Positions 8,147 to 15,750 of a DNA stretch of 15,750 nucleotides are shown one piece after another. The translations under genes and the position numbers were made by a program. The stretch's first letter is position 1, and each line of letters begins with the position of its first letter. The notes below the pieces were generated by a model. That model made no database searches, was not told where the DNA came from, and was given only the letters and a program-made list of their open reading frames with translations. Source of the stretch: an uncultured Bacteroides sp. (GTDB lineage: Bacteria; Bacteroidota; Bacteroidia; Bacteroidales; Bacteroidaceae). The DNA is taken from the NCBI GenBank assembly GCA_900557355.1, contig USSR01000081.1, positions 1 through 15,750 of the forward strand. Reading direction: 5' to 3'.

Positions 8147-11100
8147 TTATTCTCCCTCGATCGTTCCACCAGAAGTGAAACGTTCCATATACTCAGAAGG
8201 CTGCATACCTATTTCCTTTTTAAAGGTACTGCTAAAATAGCGTGGGTCATTATAACCCACTGCATATGCTAACTCAGATATACGGATTTGTTTTTTCTCT
8301 TCCATAATACGGCAGGCCGCCTTCATACGGATATTACGGATAAATGACACATAAGTCAATCCTGTCAAAGACTTCAATTTACGGAAGAAAGTAGATTTAG
8401 TAGTATGCATCTCTTCCAAAAAACGGGTCTGATCGAACTCAGGATCATCCAAATGACGATTCACACAATCAATGGCACGCTGCAGGAAGTCTTCATCCAT
8501 ACTAGTATAGTTCAGTTCTTTTGCCTCAAATACCAACTGTTTCTTGAAGTCTTTCATAACCCGCTCACGAGATTTCAGCAGATTACTGATACGTGCATGA
8601 AGTACACTTAGATTAAACGGTTTCGTAATAAATGCATCTGCACCCGACTCATATGCCTCCACCCTGTCTTCTTCTTGTTTTTTTGCAGTCAACAGAATCA
8701 ATGGAATATGTGAGGTATCAAAACTCCCTTTTATATTCCTACATAATTCAATGCCATCCATCACCGGCATCATTACATCAGATACAATCAGGTCAATATC
8801 CTCTTCCGTTAGTACATCAAGTGCTTCTTTACCATTGGTAGCAGTATGGATTATATATTCAGCGCCCAGAAGTTTCACCATCAATCCCAACAAATCCTCA
8901 TTATCTTCAACTAATAATAAAGCATACTTTTTCTCTTTCACCATGCTTTCTTTGCCAAGATTGCTGTCTTCCGGCAAAGATGAAGTATTCGTAAACACAA
9001 CATCATTCTGTAACTCATCGACCATATCAGAGGTTGAAAGAATGCTGGCATCATCTATTTCCTCTTCGGAATAAGCAGAACGACAAATCGGAATCCGTAC
9101 ATTAAAAGCTGTCCCCTTTCCTTCCTCACTCTCTACATAAACAGAACCATGATGCAAAGTAACCAAATCACGCACCAATGACAAGCCAATGCCTGTGCCA
9201 ATAGTGTTAAATCTCCGATAATCTCCCTCATAAAAGCGCTTGAACAGATCCTTCTGCGATTCTTTCGAGATGCCGAGACCATTATCTTTTACTATTAAAC
9301 AAGCTACTTCATTCGCTTCATCACATTTAAGTTCAATTCCAACTTTTCCACCAGCTTTATTATATTTAGAAGCATTAGAAAGCAAATTGTACAATATCTT
9401 ATCCAATTTATCGGGATCAAAGAAAGCAAAACTTTTATATACATCGCTTTGAAATGTAAAATGAATATTCTTTTTCTTCATTAATGGGCGGAAGCCATCA
9501 ATGCTCCGATGTACAAATTGCACCAGATCTCCTTGCGAAACCTTCAATTTCAGATTGCCAGTCTCCGCCTTGCGAAACTCCAAGATCTGCTGCAACAAAC
9601 GTATCAACCGATTTATATTATGCGTCATCACATTATATTGTTCTTTATAGGTAGGAGCCGTTTGTTTCAGCTCATCCACAGAAGCCGAAATTATGGTCAG
9701 CGGAGTCAATAACTCATGTGTAATGTTCGTAAAGAACTGCAGTTTGGCATGATTGATCTCCTCTGCTTTTGCCTGCTCCATCTCACGAAGATGCAATGCA
9801 TTGCGCAAACGAATACGATTACGGATAATCCGGGAAATATACCAGGATACACCGAGAAGTACTAATATATATAAGGTGTAAGCCCACCAAGTTTTCCAAG
9901 GCGGCGGCAAAATTACAACTTTTACAGTTTTTATATCTTCACCCCAGATACCATTTGAATTAGAGGTCTTCACATTAAAGGTGTAAGCTCCTGACTTCAA
10001 ATTATTGTAATACGCAAAACGCTTGGAGGCATCCGTATATTGCCAGTCCGAATCAAAGCCATCCAGTCTGTAGGCATATTGGTTTCTTTTAGGATTTGCA
10101 TATTCCAATGCTGAAAATTCGAAGCTGAAATTATTCTGCTTATAATCCAGAAATATCTCATCTGTGAATCCCGGTGACAAACCGGATATTTTGCTACGTT
10201 CTTCGCCTGAAAGGGTACTCCATGACTGATTAAATATTTTAATGTCAGTAATCACGACAGGAGAAGAAAACACTTGTTCGTTTTGCTCATCAGGAAAAAA
10301 ACTGTTATACCCTTGATGCCCGCCGAAAAACATTTCACCGTCAGGTGCCACGCACGAAGCTCCCCGGTTAAATAAATTATCTTGCAACCCATCAGAAGTG
10401 GTATACAGACGATATGTCACATTCTGCAAATCTTTTGGCACAGTAAGGCGCAACAATCCCGCATTAGTCCCCAGCCAAAGATCACCTTGTTTATCACTCT
10501 GAATGCTTGTCACAGCATCTCCCGGCAGATTCCATAATTTATGTACCGGCAAAAACAGATCCTTTTCAACATCATAAAGACTCAGACCGCTTCCTCCAGT
10601 TCCTGCCCAAATACGCCCCTCCCTATCTTTATAAATACAGTCTGCATAATTACTGTTCAATTTCCCATTAGCAATGGAATATGCAACAAGCGTATATGCG
10701 CCCAAGAAATTACCACGACCTTGGATACGTACTATTCCATGCGTATTAGATGCCACCCAGATTGCACCATCAGGACCTTCGGTGAGTTGCATGGCAACCA
10801 TATCTCGTACGGCTGTATTTCCAACTTTCAAAGAATCAATCCGCACAGGTGTCCCATCTGCCGCACGCATCGAAACCCCACCTCTGGTAGCAAACCAAAG
10901 GTTCTTCCCGGAGTCTTCGTAGATATAATAAATACAGGAGTTACACATCCATGGAGCATTCGAAGAGTTATACGCTTTCACACGCTTTCCTATAGAAGCA
11001 GATTTATCTATTTCATAAGCTCCTCCATTGTACACCCCAATCCATATATGTCCGGTAGAAGGAGATTGCATTATGGACATCACTGTAGAAATCCCCCTAT

Positions 11101-12361
11101 ATGAATTGAAGTCAAGCATTTGATCATGATGAGTAAATTTCCCCGTTTTACGGTCTTTTATACCAAAGCCATAAGTACTGATTCCCATCCAAAGCTGTCC
11201 TTCATCATCCAGCAAGATGCTGCGAACCGAATTACTTTTCAGCATTCTCTTAACTTCAGGCAGACGGTCTAATTTAAAATTCGCCTTACGAGTATTTACC
11301 ACATTGACTCCCCCACCAATCATACCTACCCACATAAGCCCTTGCCGATCGCGCAGTAAAGATGCGACTTCACTACTGGTAATCGAACTCTCAGATTCTC
11401 CGGAATAGCAGTTCTCAAATTCATAAGATGCAGCCTGCATACCCTGCAGTGAAAGTATACTCAGCCCACTACGGGTTCCCACCCACAAAGAATGCGTATT
11501 CGTATCTTCCGAAATGGCATAGATAAGATTATCCGAGATTGTACCGGACCGTTTGTCATCATGAGTAAACGTCGTCCAAGTAGTTTCCCCGGGAGTATAT
11601 GCATTATGTAATAAATGCAAACCTGCCCCCCAGGTTCCTACCCATATATTTTCATGGCTATCTTGAAATACAACATGGGCAGAGTTTCCGGAATTCATTT
11701 TCGGATATTCCCAATATTTACCGGACTTCTTTTCATAACGATACAACCCCGAATTCCATGTGCCAATCCAGATATCTCCTCTTTTATCCTCAAATAAAGA
11801 CTTTACAGTAGTTCCCGGAAATCCTCCATCTGTATTGTCACTGTTGAAAACCAAAAAGCTATCGTCAGCCTCCAAATATTCATAAAGTCCCACTTCCGTA
11901 GCAAGTAAAATGCGCTGATCGCTCGTCACTAATATCTGAGATACACCAACACCGGTTATTTCCGTGTTTTCTATTTTACGGATTTCTCCTGTTTTCTTAT
12001 CCAATACATTCAATCCATTATAAGTTCCAATCCATAATCTATGGCAAGTATCCTCTGCCACGCAATAAATATTATTGCTGGTCAACAAATCAGGATGATA
12101 AAGATTGGATTTATAAGTAATGATAGAATAACCGTCATATTGAAAAAGTCCATTACGGGTAGATATCCAGATATAGCCATCACGATCCTGATAGACCGAT
12201 TGCACATCCTTACTGGACAGACTATTTAAAATAGATGAAGATTTGAACTGCAAAGCATCATGCTCCAGTATCACCTTAGCCTGACATGCCAAAGGGAAAA
12301 ATATTCCAAAGCAAAAAATAAAACTCCAGATAATTTCTTTCATAGTAAGTATTGCTTTCAT
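8147..12361 (-). CDS. Hybrid two-component system (HTCS) sensor kinase and AraC-type regulator of the PUL
   Basis: A single 1404-residue protein combines sensor, kinase and DNA-binding regulator. A signal peptide or signal anchor ends near Ala28 (an internal Met7 at 12343 is an alternative start). Fourteen propeller-blade motifs of the Reg_prop type follow (Trp65, Trp110, the ILLAT blade at 151, Trp198, 240, 293, 344, 391, 440, 489, 535, 585, 629 and the MFFGG blade at 677), as expected for two seven-bladed propellers. Then come a Y_Y_Y domain (about 738-816), a transmembrane helix (about 825-845), a HisKA domain with His882, an ATPase domain with N-box Asn996, DNGLG at 1026 and GTGIGL at 1055, a receiver with Asp1153, phospho-acceptor Asp1195, Thr1225 and Lys1247, and a C-terminal AraC-type HTH (about 1295-1395). 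All key residues are intact. The sensor binds an oligosaccharide in the periplasm; the likely target is the susC promoter 219 nt downstream. Confidence 0.97.
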   Translation of the reverse strand: MKAILTMKEIIWSFIFCFGIFFPLACQAKVILEHDALQFKSSSILNSLSSKDVQSVYQDRDGYIWISTRNGLFQYDGYSIITYKSNLYHPDLLTSNNIYCVAEDTCHRLWIGTYNGLNVLDKKTGEIRKIENTEITGVGVSQILVTSDQRILLATEVGLYEYLEADDSFLVFNSDNTDGGFPGTTVKSLFEDKRGDIWIGTWNSGLYRYEKKSGKYWEYPKMNSGNSAHVVFQDSHENIWVGTWGAGLHLLHNAYTPGETTWTTFTHDDKRSGTISDNLIYAISEDTNTHSLWVGTRSGLSILSLQGMQAASYEFENCYSGESESSITSSEVASLLRDRQGLMWVGMIGGGVNVVNTRKANFKLDRLPEVKRMLKSNSVRSILLDDEGQLWMGISTYGFGIKDRKTGKFTHHDQMLDFNSYRGISTVMSIMQSPSTGHIWIGVYNGGAYEIDKSASIGKRVKAYNSSNAPWMCNSCIYYIYEDSGKNLWFATRGGVSMRAADGTPVRIDSLKVGNTAVRDMVAMQLTEGPDGAIWVASNTHGIVRIQGRGNFLGAYTLVAYSIANGKLNSNYADCIYKDREGRIWAGTGGSGLSLYDVEKDLFLPVHKLWNLPGDAVTSIQSDKQGDLWLGTNAGLLRLTVPKDLQNVTYRLYTTSDGLQDNLFNRGASCVAPDGEMFFGGHQGYNSFFPDEQNEQVFSSPVVITDIKIFNQSWSTLSGEERSKISGLSPGFTDEIFLDYKQNNFSFEFSALEYANPKRNQYAYRLDGFDSDWQYTDASKRFAYYNNLKSGAYTFNVKTSNSNGIWGEDIKTVKVVILPPPWKTWWAYTLYILVLLGVSWYISRIIRNRIRLRNALHLREMEQAKAEEINHAKLQFFTNITHELLTPLTIISASVDELKQTAPTYKEQYNVMTHNINRLIRLLQQILEFRKAETGNLKLKVSQGDLVQFVHRSIDGFRPLMKKKNIHFTFQSDVYKSFAFFDPDKLDKILYNLLSNASKYNKAGGKVGIELKCDEANEVACLIVKDNGLGISKESQKDLFKRFYEGDYRRFNTIGTGIGLSLVRDLVTLHHGSVYVESEEGKGTAFNVRIPICRSAYSEEEIDDASILSTSDMVDELQNDVVFTNTSSLPEDSNLGKESMVKEKKYALLLVEDNEDLLGLMVKLLGAEYIIHTATNGKEALDVLTEEDIDLIVSDVMMPVMDGIELCRNIKGSFDTSHIPLILLTAKKQEEDRVEAYESGADAFITKPFNLSVLHARISNLLKSRERVMKDFKKQLVFEAKELNYTSMDEDFLQRAIDCVNRHLDDPEFDQTRFLEEMHTTKSTFFRKLKSLTGLTYVSFIRNIRMKAACRIMEEKKQIRISELAYAVGYNDPRYFSSTFKKEIGMQPSEYMERFTSGGTIEGE

Positions 12362-12400
12362 GATTAAAAACTAATTTCCAATATAATTAATAATCGCAGG

Positions 12401-12408
12401 CAAATATA
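12401..12408 (-). promoter_or_regulatory. Candidate -7 promoter element for the HTCS gene
   Basis: The minus strand reads TATATTTG, a perfect TAnnTTTG match, 39 nt upstream of the HTCS ATG, giving a leader of about 35 nt. No clear -33 TTTG is present at normal spacing, so expression is probably low. Confidence 0.5.
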
Positions 12409-12468
12409 CGTAAATATATCTAAAAGAATCTTATCCATTGGTAATTTTTTATTTCAATCATTCTATAA

Positions 12469-12577
12469 TGAGCCATACCTGAGATATACTTGCTCCGTAC
12501 CAACCCCGTACTTTCTCCATCCAGAGGTACTTCTGAGTGGAGAATGTACGGAGCAAGTATGCTTCGGATAAGGCTCA
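12469..12577. repeat. 109-bp imperfect inverted repeat (MITE-like or structured intergenic element)
   Basis: Two 32-nt arms (12469-12500 and 12546-12577) match at 26 positions, with a perfect 15-bp inner part ATACTTGCTCCGTAC and identical TGAGCC ends. The 45-nt middle folds again: TTCTCCA (12513-12519) pairs with TGGAGAA (12538-12544), and CAGA with TCTG inside it. The left side carries the related octamers CTCCGTAC (12493-12500) and CCCCGTAC (12503-12510), so GTACGG of the right arm can pair with either, giving two alternative folds. There is no open reading frame and no clear target-site duplication. Its higher GC than the flanks and terminal inverted repeats suggest a small mobile or dispersed element, but copies elsewhere cannot be seen from this window. 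Confidence 0.75.
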
Positions 12578-12605
12578 AGTAAGGAGTGGATAGGAACAAA
12601 AGAAA

Positions 12606-12613
12606 TAGGTTTG
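12606..12613 (+). promoter_or_regulatory. Candidate -7 promoter element for the right DUF2264 gene
   Basis: TAGGTTTG is a perfect TAnnTTTG match 111 nt upstream of the ATG, just past the large inverted repeat. An alternative nearer the gene is TTTG at 12631-12634 with a weak -7-like TAGTATGG at 12656-12663 (21-nt spacing). I cannot decide between them from sequence. Confidence 0.35.
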
Positions 12614-12724
12614 GTCTAAAAATCACCTTTTTTGACCTCAAAATGCTCATTAAAATAGTATGGAAAGTATTTTCTTTGCAGAGAGAAATAAATAAGAATA
12701 TTCTTACCATGTAATACACACGCT

Positions 12725-14743
12725 ATGATAAAAATTACCTTTTCTAAAATGATCAAGGAATTATTACTGTTTGTTTTTTTAGTATCTCTAAACGCAAACG
12801 CATCCTTATCACAAGCTAAAAATGATTCCGTATTTCATTTAGTACAACCGGATTATCATCTGAGCCCTCTTACCGGAATGACTCGCCAACATTGGATGGA
12901 CGCAGCAACCTATTTATTGGACGGAGCATTTAGCTACATCCACACATTGGATGAGCCGATGCGTTTCCCCAAACAACCGGGAAAAAGCTATCCAACGGAT
13001 GGAAAGTTCAACAAGACGGAAAATCTGGAAGGACTTTGCCGCACCATGTTTGTAGCAATTCCTCTATTAAAAGAAAATCCAGATTTGGTACTGAATGGAA
13101 TCAAAGTCGGGGATTATTACCGGCAACAGTTGCGCAATATGAGTGATCCGTCGAAGTCCGGATATATTCAACATCTCAAAGGTGGGCCAAGCCAGACACT
13201 TGTAGAATTCGGAGCACTTGCCCTGTCGCTTACCGTAATGCCTGAGATTATCTGGGAGCCACTGACTCAAAAGGAGAAAGATGATCTTGCCGCATTAATG
13301 CTTAGTTATGGCAACGGACCGACAATCGGTTCTAACTGGCGCTTCTTCAATATATTCGTCATGTCTTTCTTCAAAGATCAAGGTTATGAAGTAAAAGACG
13401 GGTATATGGATGAATTGCTGCAAAAATCACTGGCACAATATCGTGGATACGGATGGTATAATGACAGTCCGGCCTATGACTACTATAGTATGTGGGCTTT
13501 CCAAATGTATGGTATGATTTGGGCACATTATTACGGTGAGAAATTTAATCCGGAAGCCGGACGTCAGTTTGTCAGCAACTTCCGTGATTTGGTTCCTAAC
13601 TATCCTTATATGTTTGCTGAGGATGGTAAAATGAATATGTATGGACGCAGTATTACGTACCGTATAGCTGCCGCTGTACCTTTCCCGCTGATGGGGTGGC
13701 TCAATGATCCGTCTATCAACTATGGCTGGATGCGCCGCATTGCTTCTTCCACCTTGCTCCAGTTCCTTGAAAATCCTGCATTAATGGAAGACCGGGTACC
13801 CACACTGGGATTCTACGGAGCTTTTGAACCTGCCGTACAGATTTATAGTTGTCGTGGCAGTGTTTACTGGATGGGAAAAGCATTTCTTGGATTATTATTG
13901 CCTGCTGATAATCCGTTTTGGACAGCTATCGAGAATAACGGAGCTTGGGAAAAAGAGTTTCAACCCGGCAAGGTGTATAATAAGTTCATGGAAGGCTCTA
14001 ATACCTTGGTGACTAACTATCCCAATAGCGGCACTTCGGAAATACGTGCATGGTGTCACGAAGCAGTAGCTAAAGACTGGCAGAAGTTCCGTTCTACCGA
14101 GAATTATAATAAACTGTCTTACAACACAGCATTTCCCTGGATGGCAGATAGTCCGGATGGCAAGGTATCTATGAACTATGCTGTGCTGAATGCCAAACAA
14201 GAATGGGAAGTACTGCGCCTCTACACCTTCAAGAAGTTTGAAGACGGAATTTACTACCGGGATGCAGAACTTGAAACAAACCCGGAAATCAAATTCCGCC
14301 TGGCAGAAATTCCACTTTTTAATGGTATTCTGCGTGTAGACAAAATATCTTTCCCGATTACAACAGAATTACGTTATGGACACTATTCATTACCGGAATT
14401 AAAAAGTCCCATTGTTACAAAGGAGCAAAAGTTCGGAGAATATACCGCCTACTGCATGGATAATGGAGCCTATCAGACAGCGCTTATCAATCTTCAGGGT
14501 TGGTCGGAAGTGGAATTTGTACAGACTGAAGGACTACATCCGGTAAGTAATAAATGTTCCGTAATCAATGTAGCCACCACTCATTCCGGTGATAAAGTCT
14601 TTATCACACTACAATTATGGAAAAAGAGTGGCAAGCCATTTACTAAAAAAGAATTGGCACCTGTAAAGTCCTTCAAACAGACCGGAGACACTATAACCAT
14701 TTATTTCTCTGACGGAACGGTGAAGACGGTTTCTCTCTCCTGA
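12725..14743 (+). CDS. Secreted DUF2264-family protein, probable glycoside hydrolase (possible beta-glucuronidase)
   Basis: This complete 672-residue protein has an N-terminal signal peptide (hydrophobic core LLLFVFLVSL, cut in the Ala/Ser-rich stretch at about 24-31). The DUF2264 N-terminal alpha/alpha-barrel domain spans about 45-405, with SNWRFFN at 203-209, GYGWYNDSPAYDYY at 241-254, MYGRSITYR at 305-313 and YGAFEPAVQIYSCRGSVYWMGKA around 364-386. A C-terminal beta-rich domain (about 420-670) follows. The conserved Tyr, Asp and Arg positions also occur in the paralogue at 1-1106. As I recall, DUF2264 includes family GH154 beta-glucuronidases, and the B. thetaiotaomicron arabinogalactan PUL has such a gene beside its HTCS gene; this makes a role in removing uronic acid from imported chains reasonable, but it is inference. 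The gene is divergent from the HTCS gene and is the last PUL gene before hemW. A Met9 start is a less likely alternative. Confidence 0.92.
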   Translation: MIKITFSKMIKELLLFVFLVSLNANASLSQAKNDSVFHLVQPDYHLSPLTGMTRQHWMDAATYLLDGAFSYIHTLDEPMRFPKQPGKSYPTDGKFNKTENLEGLCRTMFVAIPLLKENPDLVLNGIKVGDYYRQQLRNMSDPSKSGYIQHLKGGPSQTLVEFGALALSLTVMPEIIWEPLTQKEKDDLAALMLSYGNGPTIGSNWRFFNIFVMSFFKDQGYEVKDGYMDELLQKSLAQYRGYGWYNDSPAYDYYSMWAFQMYGMIWAHYYGEKFNPEAGRQFVSNFRDLVPNYPYMFAEDGKMNMYGRSITYRIAAAVPFPLMGWLNDPSINYGWMRRIASSTLLQFLENPALMEDRVPTLGFYGAFEPAVQIYSCRGSVYWMGKAFLGLLLPADNPFWTAIENNGAWEKEFQPGKVYNKFMEGSNTLVTNYPNSGTSEIRAWCHEAVAKDWQKFRSTENYNKLSYNTAFPWMADSPDGKVSMNYAVLNAKQEWEVLRLYTFKKFEDGIYYRDAELETNPEIKFRLAEIPLFNGILRVDKISFPITTELRYGHYSLPELKSPIVTKEQKFGEYTAYCMDNGAYQTALINLQGWSEVEFVQTEGLHPVSNKCSVINVATTHSGDKVFITLQLWKKSGKPFTKKELAPVKSFKQTGDTITIYFSDGTVKTVSLS

Positions 14744-14765
14744 TGTAAGTTTCGGAAGGAATAGT

Positions 14766-14773
14766 TATCTTTG
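14766..14773 (+). promoter_or_regulatory. Candidate -7 promoter element for hemW
   Basis: TATCTTTG, followed by C, is a perfect match to the Bacteroides -7 consensus, 48 nt upstream of the hemW ATG and 22 nt past the DUF2264 stop. It gives hemW a promoter of its own, independent of the PUL. The leader holds a 7-bp stem, AAGAACT (14784-14790) with AGTTCTT (14796-14802), and an 8-nt direct repeat CTACAGAA (14789-14796 and 14803-14810). Confidence 0.6.
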
Positions 14774-14821
14774 CCGCCAAAGTAAGAACTACAGAAGTTC
14801 TTCTACAGAAACAATATAGTT

Positions 14822-15750
14822 ATGGCAGGCATCTACATACATATCCCCTTCTGCAAGACACGTTGCATTTATTGCGATTTCTATTCCACCACATGTTCGG
14901 AATTGAAATCGCAATATATCCGTGCCCTTTGTCGGGAGTTGACGGAACGCAAGGAATATCTGAAAGGGGAAGCTGTTGAAACCATTTATTTCGGCGGAGG
15001 TACGCCGTCACAATTATCGGAGGAAGACTTTAAAGAGGTTTTCAAGACGATTGAACAGGTTTACGGAACGAGGAAAGCAACAGAAGTAACTCTTGAAGCA
15101 AATCCCGATGACCTTACGGAAGAATATACCCAAATGCTACGTACTCTACCGTTCAACCGCATCAGTATGGGAATACAAACTTTTGATGATGCAACACTAC
15201 GATTATTGAACAGGCGGCATAACGCCGCACAAGCAATAGAAGCAGTACAACGCTGTCGGCAAGCAGGTTTTCAAAATATCAGCATTGATCTGATTTATGG
15301 TTTGCCCGGAGAAAATGACCAACGCTGGGCACAGGATTTACAGCAAGCAGTCAGTCTTAACGTGGAGCATATTTCCGCTTATCATCTGATTTACGAAGAA
15401 GGTACCCCTCTTTACAAAATGCTGCAACAACACTCTGTATCTCAAGTGGACGAGGACAGTAGTCTGAACTTCTTCTCCACATTGATAGATACTCTTTCTG
15501 CTGCCGGATACGAGCATTATGAGATTTCGAACTTCTGCAAACCGGAAATGTACTCCCGACACAATACTTCTTATTGGCAAGGTATCCCTTATCTGGGATG
15601 CGGCCCGTCCGCACATTCCTTTGATGGAAACTCACGCGAATGGAATGTAGCTTCACTAAATCAGTACCTTTCATCTGTAGAACAGGGGCAACGTCTACAC
15701 GAAACAGAACAACTGGATACACGAACCCGCTACAATGAATACATCATCCT
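14822..15750 (+). CDS. hemW: Radical SAM heme chaperone HemW (C-terminus cut by window edge)
   Basis: The first 309 codons of an expected 370-390 are visible. The N-terminus MAGIYIHIPFCKTRCIYCDF carries the radical SAM motif CX3CX2C (Cys11, Cys15, Cys18), which binds a 4Fe-4S cluster. The fourth nearby Cys of true coproporphyrinogen dehydrogenase HemN (CX3CX2CXC) is replaced by Phe20, and the long HemN N-terminal extension is absent, so this is the HemW type. Other family marks are GGGTPS at 58-63, EANPDD at 92-97, SMGIQTFDD at 115-123, DLIYGLPGE at 156-164 and RHNTSYW at 246-252; the HNxxYW motif is linked to heme binding in HemW. HemW is a cytoplasmic protein that binds heme and delivers it to respiratory enzymes. 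It has no functional link to the PUL and marks its right border. Confidence 0.95.
   Translation, partial: MAGIYIHIPFCKTRCIYCDFYSTTCSELKSQYIRALCRELTERKEYLKGEAVETIYFGGGTPSQLSEEDFKEVFKTIEQVYGTRKATEVTLEANPDDLTEEYTQMLRTLPFNRISMGIQTFDDATLRLLNRRHNAAQAIEAVQRCRQAGFQNISIDLIYGLPGENDQRWAQDLQQAVSLNVEHISAYHLIYEEGTPLYKMLQQHSVSQVDEDSSLNFFSTLIDTLSAAGYEHYEISNFCKPEMYSRHNTSYWQGIPYLGCGPSAHSFDGNSREWNVASLNQYLSSVEQGQRLHETEQLDTRTRYNEYII

Larger units (their letters stand above)
12362..12724. other. Divergent intergenic region between the HTCS gene and the right DUF2264 gene
   Basis: This 363-nt gap contains the start regions of both divergent genes and no convincing coding sequence. The outer parts are strongly AT-rich. 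The centre is occupied by a more GC-rich 109-bp inverted repeat, described separately. Candidate -7 elements face left (12401-12408) and right (12606-12613), one on each side of the repeat. Confidence 0.7.

Noticed and set aside
14784..14802. 7-bp stem-loop between the right DUF2264 gene and hemW as a terminator
   Set aside because: No U-tract follows and it lies downstream of the hemW -7 element, so it belongs to the hemW leader; no function can be assigned.

Overview
The window looks like a Bacteroides-type gut member of the Bacteroidota. Evidence: a SusC/SusD pair, a hybrid two-component system (HTCS) regulator, secreted glycan-active enzymes with classical signal peptides, several perfect matches to the Bacteroides -7 promoter element TAnnTTTG, few convincing Shine-Dalgarno sites, and moderate-to-low GC. 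Most of it is one polysaccharide utilization locus (PUL) that runs off the left edge. On the right it meets an unrelated housekeeping gene, hemW.

Layout from left to right: the 5' part of a secreted DUF2264-family protein (minus strand, C-terminus off the window); a secreted GH43-like glycosidase (minus); a SusD-like surface lipoprotein and a SusC-like TonB-dependent transporter (minus, 12 nt apart, transcribed susC then susD); a 1404-residue HTCS sensor-regulator (minus); a 363-nt divergent intergenic region holding a 109-bp imperfect inverted repeat; a second, complete secreted DUF2264 protein (plus); and the 5' part of hemW (plus).

Working model (inference): SusD and SusC bind and import an oligosaccharide. 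The HTCS senses a breakdown product in the periplasm and activates the susC promoter and probably the flanking enzyme genes. The GH43-like enzyme and the two DUF2264 proteins cut the imported chain. The GH43 member lacks the usual catalytic Asp near its N-terminus and has Glu/Gln positions like those of the exo-beta-1,3-galactanase group. As I recall, DUF2264 includes beta-glucuronidases of family GH154. Together these suggest a galactan or arabinogalactan-type substrate with uronic acid decorations, but this cannot be proved from sequence alone.

I found no CRISPR array, transposase, tRNA, rRNA or phage gene. The least ordinary features are the long hairpin-forming repeat between the divergent HTCS and DUF2264 promoters, a strong 14-bp-stem hairpin between susD and the GH43 gene, and the two divergent DUF2264 paralogues flanking the core PUL. 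None amounts to a clearly new system.
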